This document shows positions 56,520-64,000 of a stretch of DNA of 64,000 nucleotides, one piece after another. Made by a program: the position numbers and the translations under genes. Source of the DNA: Pseudomonadota bacterium (GTDB lineage: Bacteria; Pseudomonadota; Gammaproteobacteria; Steroidobacterales; Steroidobacteraceae); assembly GCA_026398735.1 (NCBI GenBank), contig JAPLSH010000019.1:149304-213303 (forward strand), given 5' to 3'. Every line of letters starts with the position of its first letter. Within the stretch, counting starts at the first letter, position 1. Below the pieces are notes generated by a model that did not search any database, was not told the origin of the DNA, and saw only the letters and a list, made by a program, of their open reading frames with translations.

Positions 56520-57923
56520 ATGGCCGGTCCTCAAAGATTCGGACAGGGCACGGTCGATGAGACCGAAACGCTGCGCGTGCCGCCACACTCTGTCGAAGCA
56601 GAGCAGGCCGTCTTGGGCGGCCTGCTTCTCGATCCCACTGCATGGGATCAGGTGGCCGACACCATCGGCGCCACAGATTTCTACCGTAACGATCACCGTC
56701 TGGTGTTCGAAGCCATTGGCACACTGGTTGCCGAAGGCAAGCCCTTTGATGTTGTAACTGTTGCAGAGCATCTTCAGGCGCGAGAGCGTTTGGAGGATGC
56801 GGGCGGCATGGCCTATCTGGGCACGCTGGCGCGCGACACACCCACTGCGGCCAATGTACGCGCCTACGCCACTATCGTGCGCGAGCGCGCGTTGCTGCGT
56901 GGCTTGGTTGCAGCCGGCAACTTCATCGCCTCGTCGGTTTTTGATATGCCCGGCGTTTCGGCGCGCGAGCTGGTCAACATTGCCGAACAAAAAGTATTCG
57001 AAATTGCCGAGCGTGGTGCACGCAACACCGAAGGGGCGCAGTCAGTCAACTCGATGTTGCCGGCGCTGTTGCAGCGCATCGATGAATGGCACAACAACCC
57101 CGATGGTATGCGCGGCCTGCCTACTGGCTTTGCAGACTTCGATCGCCTTACCGGCGGGCTGCGTGGCGGTGATCTGCTGATTGTTGCCGGCCGTCCGTCG
57201 ATGGGTAAAACCACGCTGGCGATCAACATGGCCGAGAACGTTGCGGTGGATCCGCGCGTCAAGGGTTCGGTGTTGGTGTTCAGTATGGAAATGCCCTCTG
57301 AACAGCTCATGACCCGCATGTTGTCGTCGGTGGGTGGCGTGCCGATGCAAAACATCCGCAGCGGCCGCATCACTGATGATGAATGGGTGCGCATGACCAG
57401 CGCATCGGGCCAGCTAGCCGATTCGCGCATCTTCATCGATGAATCGCCGGGATTGTCGCCTACCGAATTGCGCGCACGCGCCCGCCGCATCAAACGCGAG
57501 CATGGCCTGGATTTGGTAGTGGTCGATTACTTGCAGCTAATGCAGGTGCAAGGTTCCAAAGAAAACCGCGCCACCGAGATCTCTGAAATCTCGCGTGGCC
57601 TCAAGGCGCTGGCCAAAGAGCTCAGCGTCCCGGTCATCGCGCTCTCGCAGCTAAACCGGGCGGTCGAGCAGCGCGAAAACAAAAAGCCGGTGATGTCTGA
57701 TCTGCGCGAGTCTGGTGCTATCGAGCAGGATGCCGACATGATTCTCTTCATCTACCGCGAAGAGGTTTACGACAAGAACACGCCGCGCAAGGGTCAGGCC
57801 GACATTGAGTTGGTCAAGCACCGTAACGGCGAGCCTGGCTACTTCACGCTGACGTTCCAAGGTCAGTACACGCGCTTCCAAAACTTCATGCCCGACGCGT
57901 ACGCCGAGGGTGTGCTGCGCTGA
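56520..57923 (+). CDS. dnaB: Replicative DNA helicase
   Basis: 467 residues. N-terminal primase-binding domain (RVPPHSVEAEQAVLGGLLLD), linker helix, RecA-like domain with Walker A AGRPSMGKTTLA, Walker B LVVVDYLQLM, SEISRGLKALAKEL and the arginine finger region SDLRESGAIEQDAD. No intein. Located between rplI and alr, the usual order. Confidence 0.97.
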   Translation: MAGPQRFGQGTVDETETLRVPPHSVEAEQAVLGGLLLDPTAWDQVADTIGATDFYRNDHRLVFEAIGTLVAEGKPFDVVTVAEHLQARERLEDAGGMAYLGTLARDTPTAANVRAYATIVRERALLRGLVAAGNFIASSVFDMPGVSARELVNIAEQKVFEIAERGARNTEGAQSVNSMLPALLQRIDEWHNNPDGMRGLPTGFADFDRLTGGLRGGDLLIVAGRPSMGKTTLAINMAENVAVDPRVKGSVLVFSMEMPSEQLMTRMLSSVGGVPMQNIRSGRITDDEWVRMTSASGQLADSRIFIDESPGLSPTELRARARRIKREHGLDLVVVDYLQLMQVQGSKENRATEISEISRGLKALAKELSVPVIALSQLNRAVEQRENKKPVMSDLRESGAIEQDADMILFIYREEVYDKNTPRKGQADIELVKHRNGEPGYFTLTFQGQYTRFQNFMPDAYAEGVLR

Positions 57924-57933
57924 TGGGCGTCTG

Positions 57934-59004
57934 ATGATCCGCGCGGTCATCCATTCGCAAGCTCTGCGTGCCAACTTGCAGCGCCTGCGCGAGGTTGCCC
58001 CTGACAGTCGCATCATGGCTGTAGTCAAAGCCAATGCTTATGGTCATGGTCTGGTGCCCGTGGCACTTGCCTTGGCCGATGCCGATGCCTTTGCCGTGGC
58101 GCGTATAGAAGAGGCGGTGGCGCTGCGTGCAGCAGGTGTGCGCCGTCCAGTGGTGCTGCTTGAAGGTGTGTTTACCGGCGACCAACTCGAAGAGGCGGCG
58201 CGACTTGAATTGGACCTGGTGGTCCATCAGCCCGACCAACTGCAGCTGCTTGCCGATTTGCGCAGCACGCATCGTTTTGTGGTGTGGCTCAAGATCGATA
58301 CTGGTATGAACCGTTTGGGCTTTCGCGTCGAACAGTTCGCTGTCGCTTTGCAGCGGTTGCAGGCTTTGAGTGAGCGTGTGCGCGAGATCCGCGTGCTGAC
58401 CCATTTGGCGCGTGCCGATGAGCCTGCCGATCCGATGAATAGCCTGCAGGTGCAACGCTTTTCTGCGCTGGTGCAAGGCTTGGGTTTGCCGCTGAGCATT
58501 GCCAATTCCGCAGCGCTGCTGGCCAATCCGCAAGCGCATGCCGACTGGGTGCGTCCGGGCCTTGCACTCTATGGCGTGTCACCGCTACCAGGTCGCACTG
58601 CAGCGCAGTTGGGGCTTGTGCCTGCGATGACGCTTGAAACGCGTGTGATCAGTCTGCGGCAAGTGCCTGCGGGTGAAACCGTCGGCTATGGCGCTACTTG
58701 GCGGGCGGCGCGTGACTCGCAAGTGGCGATCATTGCGGCAGGTTATGGCGATGGTTTGCCTTGGGGGCTGCCACTGGGTACGCGTCTACTCGTTGGAGGG
58801 CAGGCGCTGCCGCTGGTGGGCCGGGTATCGATGGACATGCTGGCCGTGGACGTCACTGATTCGCAGCAGTCAGTGTCTGTGGGCACACCTGTACAGTTGT
58901 GGGGACCGCAGTTGCCTGTAGAGCAGATGGCTGCCAGTGCAGGCACGCTGCCCTATGAGTTGTTGTGCGGTATCAGCCAGCGAGTGCCGCTGATTCTTGG
59001 CTGA
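57934..59004 (+). CDS. alr: Alanine racemase
   Basis: 356 residues from ATG 57934 (MIRAVIHSQALRANLQRLR). PLP enzyme making D-alanine for peptidoglycan. PLP lysine in VVKANAYGHG; second base tyrosine in VGYGATW region; LKIDTGMNRLGF and GRVSMDMLAVDVT are intact. 10 bases after dnaB. Converges with the FHA gene. Confidence 0.96.
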   Translation: MIRAVIHSQALRANLQRLREVAPDSRIMAVVKANAYGHGLVPVALALADADAFAVARIEEAVALRAAGVRRPVVLLEGVFTGDQLEEAARLELDLVVHQPDQLQLLADLRSTHRFVVWLKIDTGMNRLGFRVEQFAVALQRLQALSERVREIRVLTHLARADEPADPMNSLQVQRFSALVQGLGLPLSIANSAALLANPQAHADWVRPGLALYGVSPLPGRTAAQLGLVPAMTLETRVISLRQVPAGETVGYGATWRAARDSQVAIIAAGYGDGLPWGLPLGTRLLVGGQALPLVGRVSMDMLAVDVTDSQQSVSVGTPVQLWGPQLPVEQMAASAGTLPYELLCGISQRVPLILG

Positions 59005-59015
59005 TCAGGCTGGGG

Positions 59016-59762
59016 TCAGCGCTCGAAGAACCCCATTTTGACGCCGGCCAGCTGGATGACATCGTTGTCGACCAGTTTTCGGGCAGTGGGTCCGATGGAC
59101 AGACCGTTGACCAGCGGGAAGTTGTCCGCGTCTGCGGCCTCAACATGCACCAAGTAATAGCCCTCAGCGCGTCGCGTGATGGCAGCCACCTGTACACCGG
59201 GTCGGCCCAACGTTGTAAGAGTCTTGGTGAGCTTGAGTTCGCGACCCGCAAAGCCCCCTGACAACACCTGTAATTTGGCCTCGATCTGCAGCGTGGCGCC
59301 ATCGGGCAGGCTGATCGGAGGCGCGGCAGCCAGGGATGAAACAGGCGCGATTGGCTCGCGCTCAGTTGCAGCCACTGCGGCAACCGGCGCCATTGCAGTA
59401 TCGGTGGTACGTGCGAAGGGTCTCTGCGAGGGTTGAATCACCATCGTCTTTTCGAACTCGTCCTGCTGCGAATCTTCGTCTTCGACGAAGCGCAACTGGT
59501 GCATGCCCACGGTGATGGTGTCGCCGTGCTGCAGCGCATGTTTTTTGATCAGCTTGCTGTTGACGTAAGTGCCGTTGGTGCTGCTGAGGTCTTCAAGAAA
59601 CGAGTCATTGAGAATATTGATGATCAGGGAGTGATGGCCGCTGACTGACGGGTTGTCGATGCGAATGTCGTTATCAGGGAGGCGCCCGACTGTGTAGCGC
59701 TCCTTGTTCATGTTGTATTCGGCCAGCACCTGACCTTCAAGACTGAGTATCAAACGTGCCAT
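59016..59762 (-). CDS. Protein with two FHA domains
   Basis: 248 residues. First FHA domain (about 1-95) has YTVGRLPDNDIRIDNPSVSG, HHSL and STNGTYVN, so the phosphothreonine-binding residues (Arg, Ser, His, Asn) are present. A variable linker rich in Ala, Pro and Thr (about 100-155) contains TMVIQP-like phosphorylatable threonines. The second, degenerate FHA-like domain (about 160-248) has LTTLGRPGVQVAAITRR and GLSIGP. It follows the PP2C gene by 13 bases. Suggests a phosphothreonine relay; the partner kinase is not in the window. Confidence 0.85.
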   Translation of the reverse strand: MARLILSLEGQVLAEYNMNKERYTVGRLPDNDIRIDNPSVSGHHSLIINILNDSFLEDLSSTNGTYVNSKLIKKHALQHGDTITVGMHQLRFVEDEDSQQDEFEKTMVIQPSQRPFARTTDTAMAPVAAVAATEREPIAPVSSLAAAPPISLPDGATLQIEAKLQVLSGGFAGRELKLTKTLTTLGRPGVQVAAITRRAEGYYLVHVEAADADNFPLVNGLSIGPTARKLVDNDVIQLAGVKMGFFER

Positions 59763-59775
59763 TGCATCCGCCCGT

Positions 59776-60618
59776 TCAGCTAAACCGCTGCAGTATTTGG
59801 CTGATTATGCCGCTGCGCGCGGGGAATGAGTCGACTACCTCGGCCATCACGACCGAAATGTTGTCCTTGCCGCCATTGTCGTTAGCCTTTTTTACAAGCT
59901 GGCTGCTGACGGCGTTGAGATCAGTGCCGCAATTACCCAGTGTGATGTGGATGTCGTCATCCTGCACCATATCGTTGAGGCCGTCCGAGCACAGCAGCCA
60001 GATATCGCCGCGCTCGACCGCCTGCTCCTGCAATTCGACCTCGACCTCTGCGTCAACGCCCAAGGCCCGGGTGACATAATTCTTGTTCTTGGCGCGCAGC
60101 GCCTCTTCCGGTGAGTAAAAGCCGCGATCCACCAGTTCTTGCAGCAGCGAGTGATCGCTGGTGATTTGTTTGAGCTGACGGCCGCGCAGTCGGTAGGCAC
60201 GCGAGTCGCCCACGTGAGCGAGGGTGACTTTGTTGTTGTGGAACAGACAAGCCACCACCGTGGTGCCCATGCCTTCGCAGTTGGGCTGCGAGCGTGCGGT
60301 TTGGTGAATGATCTTGTTGGCGCGGGCGACTGCATCACGCAGGATGATGCCGGCGCGGCTTAGGCCTGCTTGCCGATCGCCAATCGACAGATCTTCCCGC
60401 TCGATAGCATCGCGCACCATGGCCAGAATGATTTTGACAGCCAGCCCACTGGCTACTTCCCCCGCGTTGTAGCCGCCCATGCCATCGGCCAGCACCAGCA
60501 GACCGATTTCACTGTCGTGGGCAATCATGTCCTCGTTGTGTTCACGCACTTTGCCCGTGTCGGTAAGACCGACACAGCGCAACTTGGCTTTGAGGCTCGC
60601 GTGACTCATTAAATTCAT
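59776..60618 (-). CDS. PP2C-type serine/threonine phosphatase
   Basis: 280 residues (277 if the second ATG, at 60609, is used). Metal-dependent phosphatase of the PPM/PrpC type. Motifs: TGKVREHNEDMIAHD, LVLADGMGGYNAGEVAS, HVGDSRAYRLRG, LLCSDGLNDMV and DNISVVMAEV, supplying all the metal-binding aspartates. Operon with the FHA gene downstream; divergent from radA across 159 bases. Likely reverses phosphorylation of FHA-bound partners, an inference. Confidence 0.93.
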   Translation of the reverse strand: MNLMSHASLKAKLRCVGLTDTGKVREHNEDMIAHDSEIGLLVLADGMGGYNAGEVASGLAVKIILAMVRDAIEREDLSIGDRQAGLSRAGIILRDAVARANKIIHQTARSQPNCEGMGTTVVACLFHNNKVTLAHVGDSRAYRLRGRQLKQITSDHSLLQELVDRGFYSPEEALRAKNKNYVTRALGVDAEVEVELQEQAVERGDIWLLCSDGLNDMVQDDDIHITLGNCGTDLNAVSSQLVKKANDNGGKDNISVVMAEVVDSFPARSGIISQILQRFS

Positions 60619-60777
60619 AACCGAGAGAAGTGATGGCAGATCCTAGCCATTCCATTGCGCCGCTGCATTGACGGGGTCACGTTTTCAAGCAGATTTGCTG
60701 CGCTTATGTCGCGTTGGGTGCGTGCTAGCATCTCCTTCTTGCCAGCCCGTTTTTCAGGGCCGTTTAGGGAGCCCGCA

Positions 60778-62175
60778 GTGGCACGCACCAACCTTGTTTA
60801 TGTCTGCGACGCCTGTCACGGCGAAAGCGCCAAATGGCAGGGCCAATGTCCGCAGTGCGCCCAGTGGAACACCTTGGTGGCGCGCAGCGTGGCACCTGCT
60901 GCGCGTGGCGCCCGCGGTGGCGGCCGTGGTGCAGCGCTGGTAGAGACTGTCGCCGCAGCGCCGCTGGCCGAACAATTGGCAGCTGCCGAGGCACCCGGCG
61001 TTACAAGTCGTTGGTCGCTGGGCAGCGGTGAGCTTGATCGTGTACTGGGCGGCGGCTTGGTGCCGGGTTCGGTCACGCTGCTCGGCGGTGAGCCGGGTAT
61101 CGGTAAATCTACTTTGTTGTTGCAGGTGGCCTCGCACCTTGGTGCCAGTCATCCAGTGCTCTATGTCAGTGGCGAAGAGTCTGCCAGTCAGATTGCGCTG
61201 CGTGCCCGGCGTCTCGAATTGCGTTTGGACGGCATACAAGCAGCTTGCGAGACTGATCTGGATGCGATCATCGCTCTGGCTGCCAGCCAACGACCTGGTT
61301 TGCTGGTCATCGACTCTATTCAAACCATGAGCGTGGCAGCGGCAGACAGCAGCGCCGGCTCGGTGTCGCAGTTGCGTGAGTGCACTGCAGCACTGGTGCG
61401 CTTAGCCAAATCCACGGGCACTGCAGTGTGGATTGTGGGTCATGTCACCAAGGAAGGCGCGATCGCAGGGCCACGAATGCTGGAGCATTTGGTGGACACC
61501 GTGCTGTATTTCGAGCGCGACGATGCCAGTAGGTTTCGTATGGTGCGCGCCACCAAGAATCGCTTTGGTGCGGCCAATGAGTTGGGCTTCTTTCTGATGA
61601 CCGCTACAGGCATTCGCGAGGTGCGTAACCCGGCAGCCATCTTCTTGGCGCGCGCTCCCGAACCGGTGGTCGGCAGCGTCGTGCTGGTGACTCGCGATGG
61701 CACACGGCCGTTGCTGGTCGAGGTGCAAGGTCTGGTAGATCGCATGCGCTTCGGGCAGCCGCGGCGCGTCACCCAGGGTCTTGATGCAGGGCGTCTGGCG
61801 ATGCTGCTGGCAGTGCTCAATCGCCATGCCGGGCTGTCGCTGCAAGAGCACGATGTGTTTGCCAACGTGGTCGGTGGTCTGCAGGTGGATGAGCCGGCCT
61901 GGGACTTGCCGGTGGCAGTGGCGCTGGTGTCGAGCCTTCAGGACATCAAGCTGCCGGCCCAATTGGCGATGTTTGGTGAGGTGGGTCTGACTGGCGAGGT
62001 GCGGCCTGTGAGCTTTGGTGAAGAACGCATTCGCGAGGCGGCCAAGCTGGGCTTTACCACCCTGATTGTGCCGCGCGACAACCTGCCTCGTGTCCCGGTC
62101 CCCGGCATCGAGGTCAAACCCGTCAGCCGCATCGAAGACGCGTTGCGACTCGCATTGGGCCGACAGGCCTTATAA
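60778..62175 (+). CDS. radA: DNA repair protein RadA
   Basis: 465 residues from GTG 60778 with AGGGAG ahead; the frame is open upstream but family similarity begins at ARTNLVYVCDACHG. Branch-migration helicase in recombination. Zinc finger CDACH...CPQC, Walker A GGEPGIGKST, Walker B LLVIDSIQTM, RadA motif KNRFGAANELG, and the C-terminal Lon-like domain (DVFANVVGGLQVDEPAWDL). Its stop TAA is inside the ffh -10 hexamer. Confidence 0.96.
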   Translation: MARTNLVYVCDACHGESAKWQGQCPQCAQWNTLVARSVAPAARGARGGGRGAALVETVAAAPLAEQLAAAEAPGVTSRWSLGSGELDRVLGGGLVPGSVTLLGGEPGIGKSTLLLQVASHLGASHPVLYVSGEESASQIALRARRLELRLDGIQAACETDLDAIIALAASQRPGLLVIDSIQTMSVAAADSSAGSVSQLRECTAALVRLAKSTGTAVWIVGHVTKEGAIAGPRMLEHLVDTVLYFERDDASRFRMVRATKNRFGAANELGFFLMTATGIREVRNPAAIFLARAPEPVVGSVVLVTRDGTRPLLVEVQGLVDRMRFGQPRRVTQGLDAGRLAMLLAVLNRHAGLSLQEHDVFANVVGGLQVDEPAWDLPVAVALVSSLQDIKLPAQLAMFGEVGLTGEVRPVSFGEERIREAAKLGFTTLIVPRDNLPRVPVPGIEVKPVSRIEDALRLALGRQAL

Positions 62176-62176
62176 T
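62171..62176 (+). promoter_or_regulatory. -10 element of ffh (leaderless spacing)
   Basis: Perfect TATAAT overlapping the radA stop codon and 6 bases before the ffh ATG, so the predicted start base is the A of ATG (62183). The -35 region is weak; TTGCGA at 62143-62148 is 22 bases away. Confidence 0.55.
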
Positions 62177-62182
62177 CGCGCC

Positions 62183-63550
62183 ATGTTCACCACACTCACC
62201 GAACGGCTCTCTAAAGCAGCCAACGCACTGCGCGGTCGCGGCCGCCTAACCGAAGACAATATTGCCGAGACCCTGCGCGAAGTGCGCACGGCCTTGCTCG
62301 AGGCCGACGTCGCCCTGCCGGTGGTCAAAACCTTCATCGAGGCCGTCAGGGCCAAGGCGCTGGGCACCGAAGTGCTGGCTAGCCTCAGCCCCGGTCAGGC
62401 CTTTATCGGGCTCATCCACCAGGAACTGGTGGCGGTCATGGGCGGCGGGCGCGGCGGTCTGGAGCTGCGTGTTGCGCCTCCTGCGGTCATTCTGTTGGCC
62501 GGTTTACAGGGCGCAGGCAAAACCACCACAGCCGGCAAGCTGGCGCGCCTGCTGCTGGGGCAGAAAAAGCGCGTGCTGCTGGTCAGCACCGACATCCGTC
62601 GTCCGGCTGCCGTACTGCAGTTGCAGCGTCTGGCCGAACAGGTGGGAGCCGATTTCTTCCCCGCAGCGGCAGGGTTGACGCCGCCGCAGATCGGCGCCGA
62701 GGCGCTGACGCAGGCGCGCCGGGGCGTTTACGACGTACTGATCGTCGATACCGCCGGTCGATTGGGCATCGATGCCGAGCTGATGCAGGAAGTGCGTGAC
62801 ATCGATGCGGCCGTGGGCTCGCATGAGCGCTTGTTCGTGGTCGATGCGATGGCCGGTCAGGATGCGGTGCAGGCCGCGCGCGCCTTCAAGGATGCGCTGG
62901 ATCTGTCCGGTGTCATCCTCACCAAGGCAGATGGCGATGCCCGTGGCGGTGCAGCGCTGTCGGTGCGTGAAGTCACCGGCAAGCCCATCCTGTTTCTGGG
63001 TATGGGCGAGAAGACCGACGCACTCGAGCCTTTCGATGCCGATCGCGTTGCCACGCGCATCCTGGGCATGGGCGACGTGGTCGCGCTGGTGCAGGAAGTG
63101 CAGCGCAACGTCGACCAGGAGGAGCAAGAAAAGCTCGCTCGCAAGGTTGCCAGCGGCAAGGGTTTCGACCTCAGCGACCTCAAAATGCAGCTGCAGCAGC
63201 TGCAAAAGATGGGCGGGCTGGCCAACGTGCTCGACAAGCTGCCCGGCGGCATGGCTGCGGCTAAGTCTGTGCAGGCCGGCCACGCCGACAAAGAAGTGCG
63301 CCGCCAGATTGCCATGATCGATTCGATGACCCGGCGGGAGCGGCGTCGCCCGGAGCTCATTGATGGATCGCGTAAGCGGCGCATCGCGGCAGGCTCCGGC
63401 ACCCAGGTTCAGGACGTCAACCGGCTGCTCAAGCAGTTCCAGTCGGCGCAGAAAATGATGAAAAAGATGGGCGGCGGCAAATTGCAGCGCATGCTGGGCA
63501 GCCTGGGCGGGCAGGGTGGCTTTAAGGGCCCCATGCCGCCGCGGTTTTAA
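62183..63550 (+). CDS. ffh: Signal recognition particle protein Ffh
   Basis: 455 residues from ATG 62183. GTPase that targets membrane proteins with 4.5S RNA. N domain (ALLEADVALPVVKTFI), G domain with GLQGAGKTTTAGKLA, DIRRPAAVLQLQRLA, VDTAGRLGID and TKADGDARGGAALS, and the Met-rich M domain (LQKMGGL, QSAQKMMKKMGGGKLQRML). No ribosome binding site precedes the ATG, consistent with a leaderless mRNA. Order ffh-rpsP-rimM is standard. Confidence 0.97.
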   Translation: MFTTLTERLSKAANALRGRGRLTEDNIAETLREVRTALLEADVALPVVKTFIEAVRAKALGTEVLASLSPGQAFIGLIHQELVAVMGGGRGGLELRVAPPAVILLAGLQGAGKTTTAGKLARLLLGQKKRVLLVSTDIRRPAAVLQLQRLAEQVGADFFPAAAGLTPPQIGAEALTQARRGVYDVLIVDTAGRLGIDAELMQEVRDIDAAVGSHERLFVVDAMAGQDAVQAARAFKDALDLSGVILTKADGDARGGAALSVREVTGKPILFLGMGEKTDALEPFDADRVATRILGMGDVVALVQEVQRNVDQEEQEKLARKVASGKGFDLSDLKMQLQQLQKMGGLANVLDKLPGGMAAAKSVQAGHADKEVRRQIAMIDSMTRRERRRPELIDGSRKRRIAAGSGTQVQDVNRLLKQFQSAQKMMKKMGGGKLQRMLGSLGGQGGFKGPMPPRF

Positions 63551-63554
63551 GAGT

Positions 63555-63584
63555 GTTCAACGGCATTGCCCCAAGTCGTTGAAC
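63555..63584 (+). repeat. Inverted repeat after ffh
   Basis: GTTCAACG (63555-63562) and CGTTGAAC (63577-63584), 8-bp stem with a 14-base loop, 5 bases after the ffh stop. No T-run directly follows. It overlaps the -35 of the rpsP promoter, so it may terminate ffh transcripts or modulate rpsP. Confidence 0.4.
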
Positions 63585-63594
63585 TGAGTAGAAT
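63566..63594 (+). promoter_or_regulatory. Promoter of rpsP-rimM
   Basis: TTGCCC (63566-63571), 17-base spacer, TAGAAT (63589-63594); start near 63601, giving a leader of about 65 bases before rpsP. Confidence 0.6.
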
Positions 63595-63665
63595 CCGCGC
63601 TCTTTTTCCTATCTACCTACAATCAACCCGTAGCCCTTTATCGGGCAACGCAAGTGTACATATCC

Positions 63666-63929
63666 ATGGTGACGATTCGACTGACCCGGCGTGGTGCCCG
63701 CAACCAGCCTTTCTACCACATCGTTGTGACCGACAGCCGCAAGCGGCAGGGCGGCAAGAGCCTCGAGCAGATCGGGTTCTTCAACCCGGTTGCACGCGGT
63801 GCCGAGATCAAGGTCCGCATCGACCTGCCTCGCGTTGACTACTGGCTTGGCCAGGGCGCGCAGCAGTCCGATCGCGTTGACGCGCTGGTCAAGGCCTACC
63901 GCAAGCAGGCAGTTGCCGCTAACGGCTGA
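63666..63929 (+). CDS. rpsP: 30S ribosomal protein S16
   Basis: 87 residues from ATG 63666: MVTIRLTRRGARNQPFYHIV, then TDSRKRQGGKSLEQIGFFNP and a typical RVDYWLGQGAQQSDRV. An in-frame GTG at 63654 would add four unusual residues and is rejected. The ribosome binding site is weak. Followed 13 bases later by rimM. Confidence 0.96.
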   Translation: MVTIRLTRRGARNQPFYHIVVTDSRKRQGGKSLEQIGFFNPVARGAEIKVRIDLPRVDYWLGQGAQQSDRVDALVKAYRKQAVAANG

Positions 63930-63942
63930 TCAGGCAATACCG

Positions 63943-64000
63943 GTGTCAGGTGTGTCGTCCGCGCAGTCGGCGCATTACCTGACGCTGGGACAGGTTGCTG
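63943..64000 (+). CDS. rimM: 16S rRNA processing protein RimM, start only
   Basis: 19 codons before the right edge: GTG start (63943, or 63952), then SAQSAHYLTLGQVA. The LTLGQVA stretch and position after rpsP fit the N-terminus of RimM, which binds S19 and helps mature the 30S subunit head. Start uncertain. Confidence 0.7.
   Translation, partial: MSGVSSAQSAHYLTLGQVA

Overview
The window looks like chromosomal DNA of a GC-rich, free-living, aerobic Gammaproteobacterium. The evidence is gene order: pcnB-folK-dgk-panB-panC, queG/nnrD-tsaE-amidase-mutL-miaA-hfq-hflX-hflK-hflC-purA, rnr-rlmB-rpsF-rpsR-rplI-dnaB-alr, radA and ffh-rpsP-rimM are all typical of that class. Between these conserved blocks lie catabolic and envelope genes: PQQ dehydrogenase, carotenoid oxygenase, BKACE, glycolate oxidase, and many NTF2/SnoaL-like proteins. 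They suggest a versatile degrader, perhaps of the Steroidobacter/Nevskia kind; that lineage guess is weak. I saw no insertion sequence, phage, CRISPR array or rRNA.

Layout. 1-2.3 kb: the edge of a molybdenum hydroxylase locus ([2Fe-2S] subunit cut by the window, XdhC, molybdopterin-binding protein). 2.3-8.9 kb: an exported oxidative module (Tat-exported enolase-superfamily protein, SMP-30-like propeller, tandemly duplicated DUF8021-like protein, quinohemoprotein dehydrogenase). 8.9-25 kb: tRNA-Glu and two housekeeping runs, in which hflX and hflK are joined in one 821-codon reading frame. 25-31.3 kb: a catabolic group ending in acetoacetyl-CoA synthetase. 31.3-33.4 kb: a frame-shifted L,D-transpeptidase and a YcbK-like protein. 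33.5-39 kb: a lactate/glycolate permease with glcD-glcE-glcF. 39-43.1 kb: three consecutive secreted SnoaL-like proteins with one, two and three copies of the same domain, the first with an in-frame TAG in a conserved C-terminal tail. 43.1-52.4 kb: serine dehydratase, transporters, small enzymes, a DoxX-DoxX-DUF805 membrane protein, tRNA-Leu with a duplicated 5' fragment, and a secreted NTF2-like/SGNH pair. 52.5-64 kb: RNase R, ribosomal protein, replication, cell-wall, signalling (PP2C plus FHA), repair and SRP genes.

How the genes work together. Many housekeeping neighbours overlap by 1-4 bases (ATGA, GTGA, TGATG) and are probably translationally coupled. Several start codons lie 6-9 bases after a good -10 hexamer, suggesting leaderless or near-leaderless mRNAs. 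Most interesting for follow-up are the HflX-HflK fusion, the 1-2-3 SnoaL ladder with its TAG, the exported PQQ/DUF8021 module, the tRNA-Leu leader repeat and the candidate rpsF autoregulatory leader.
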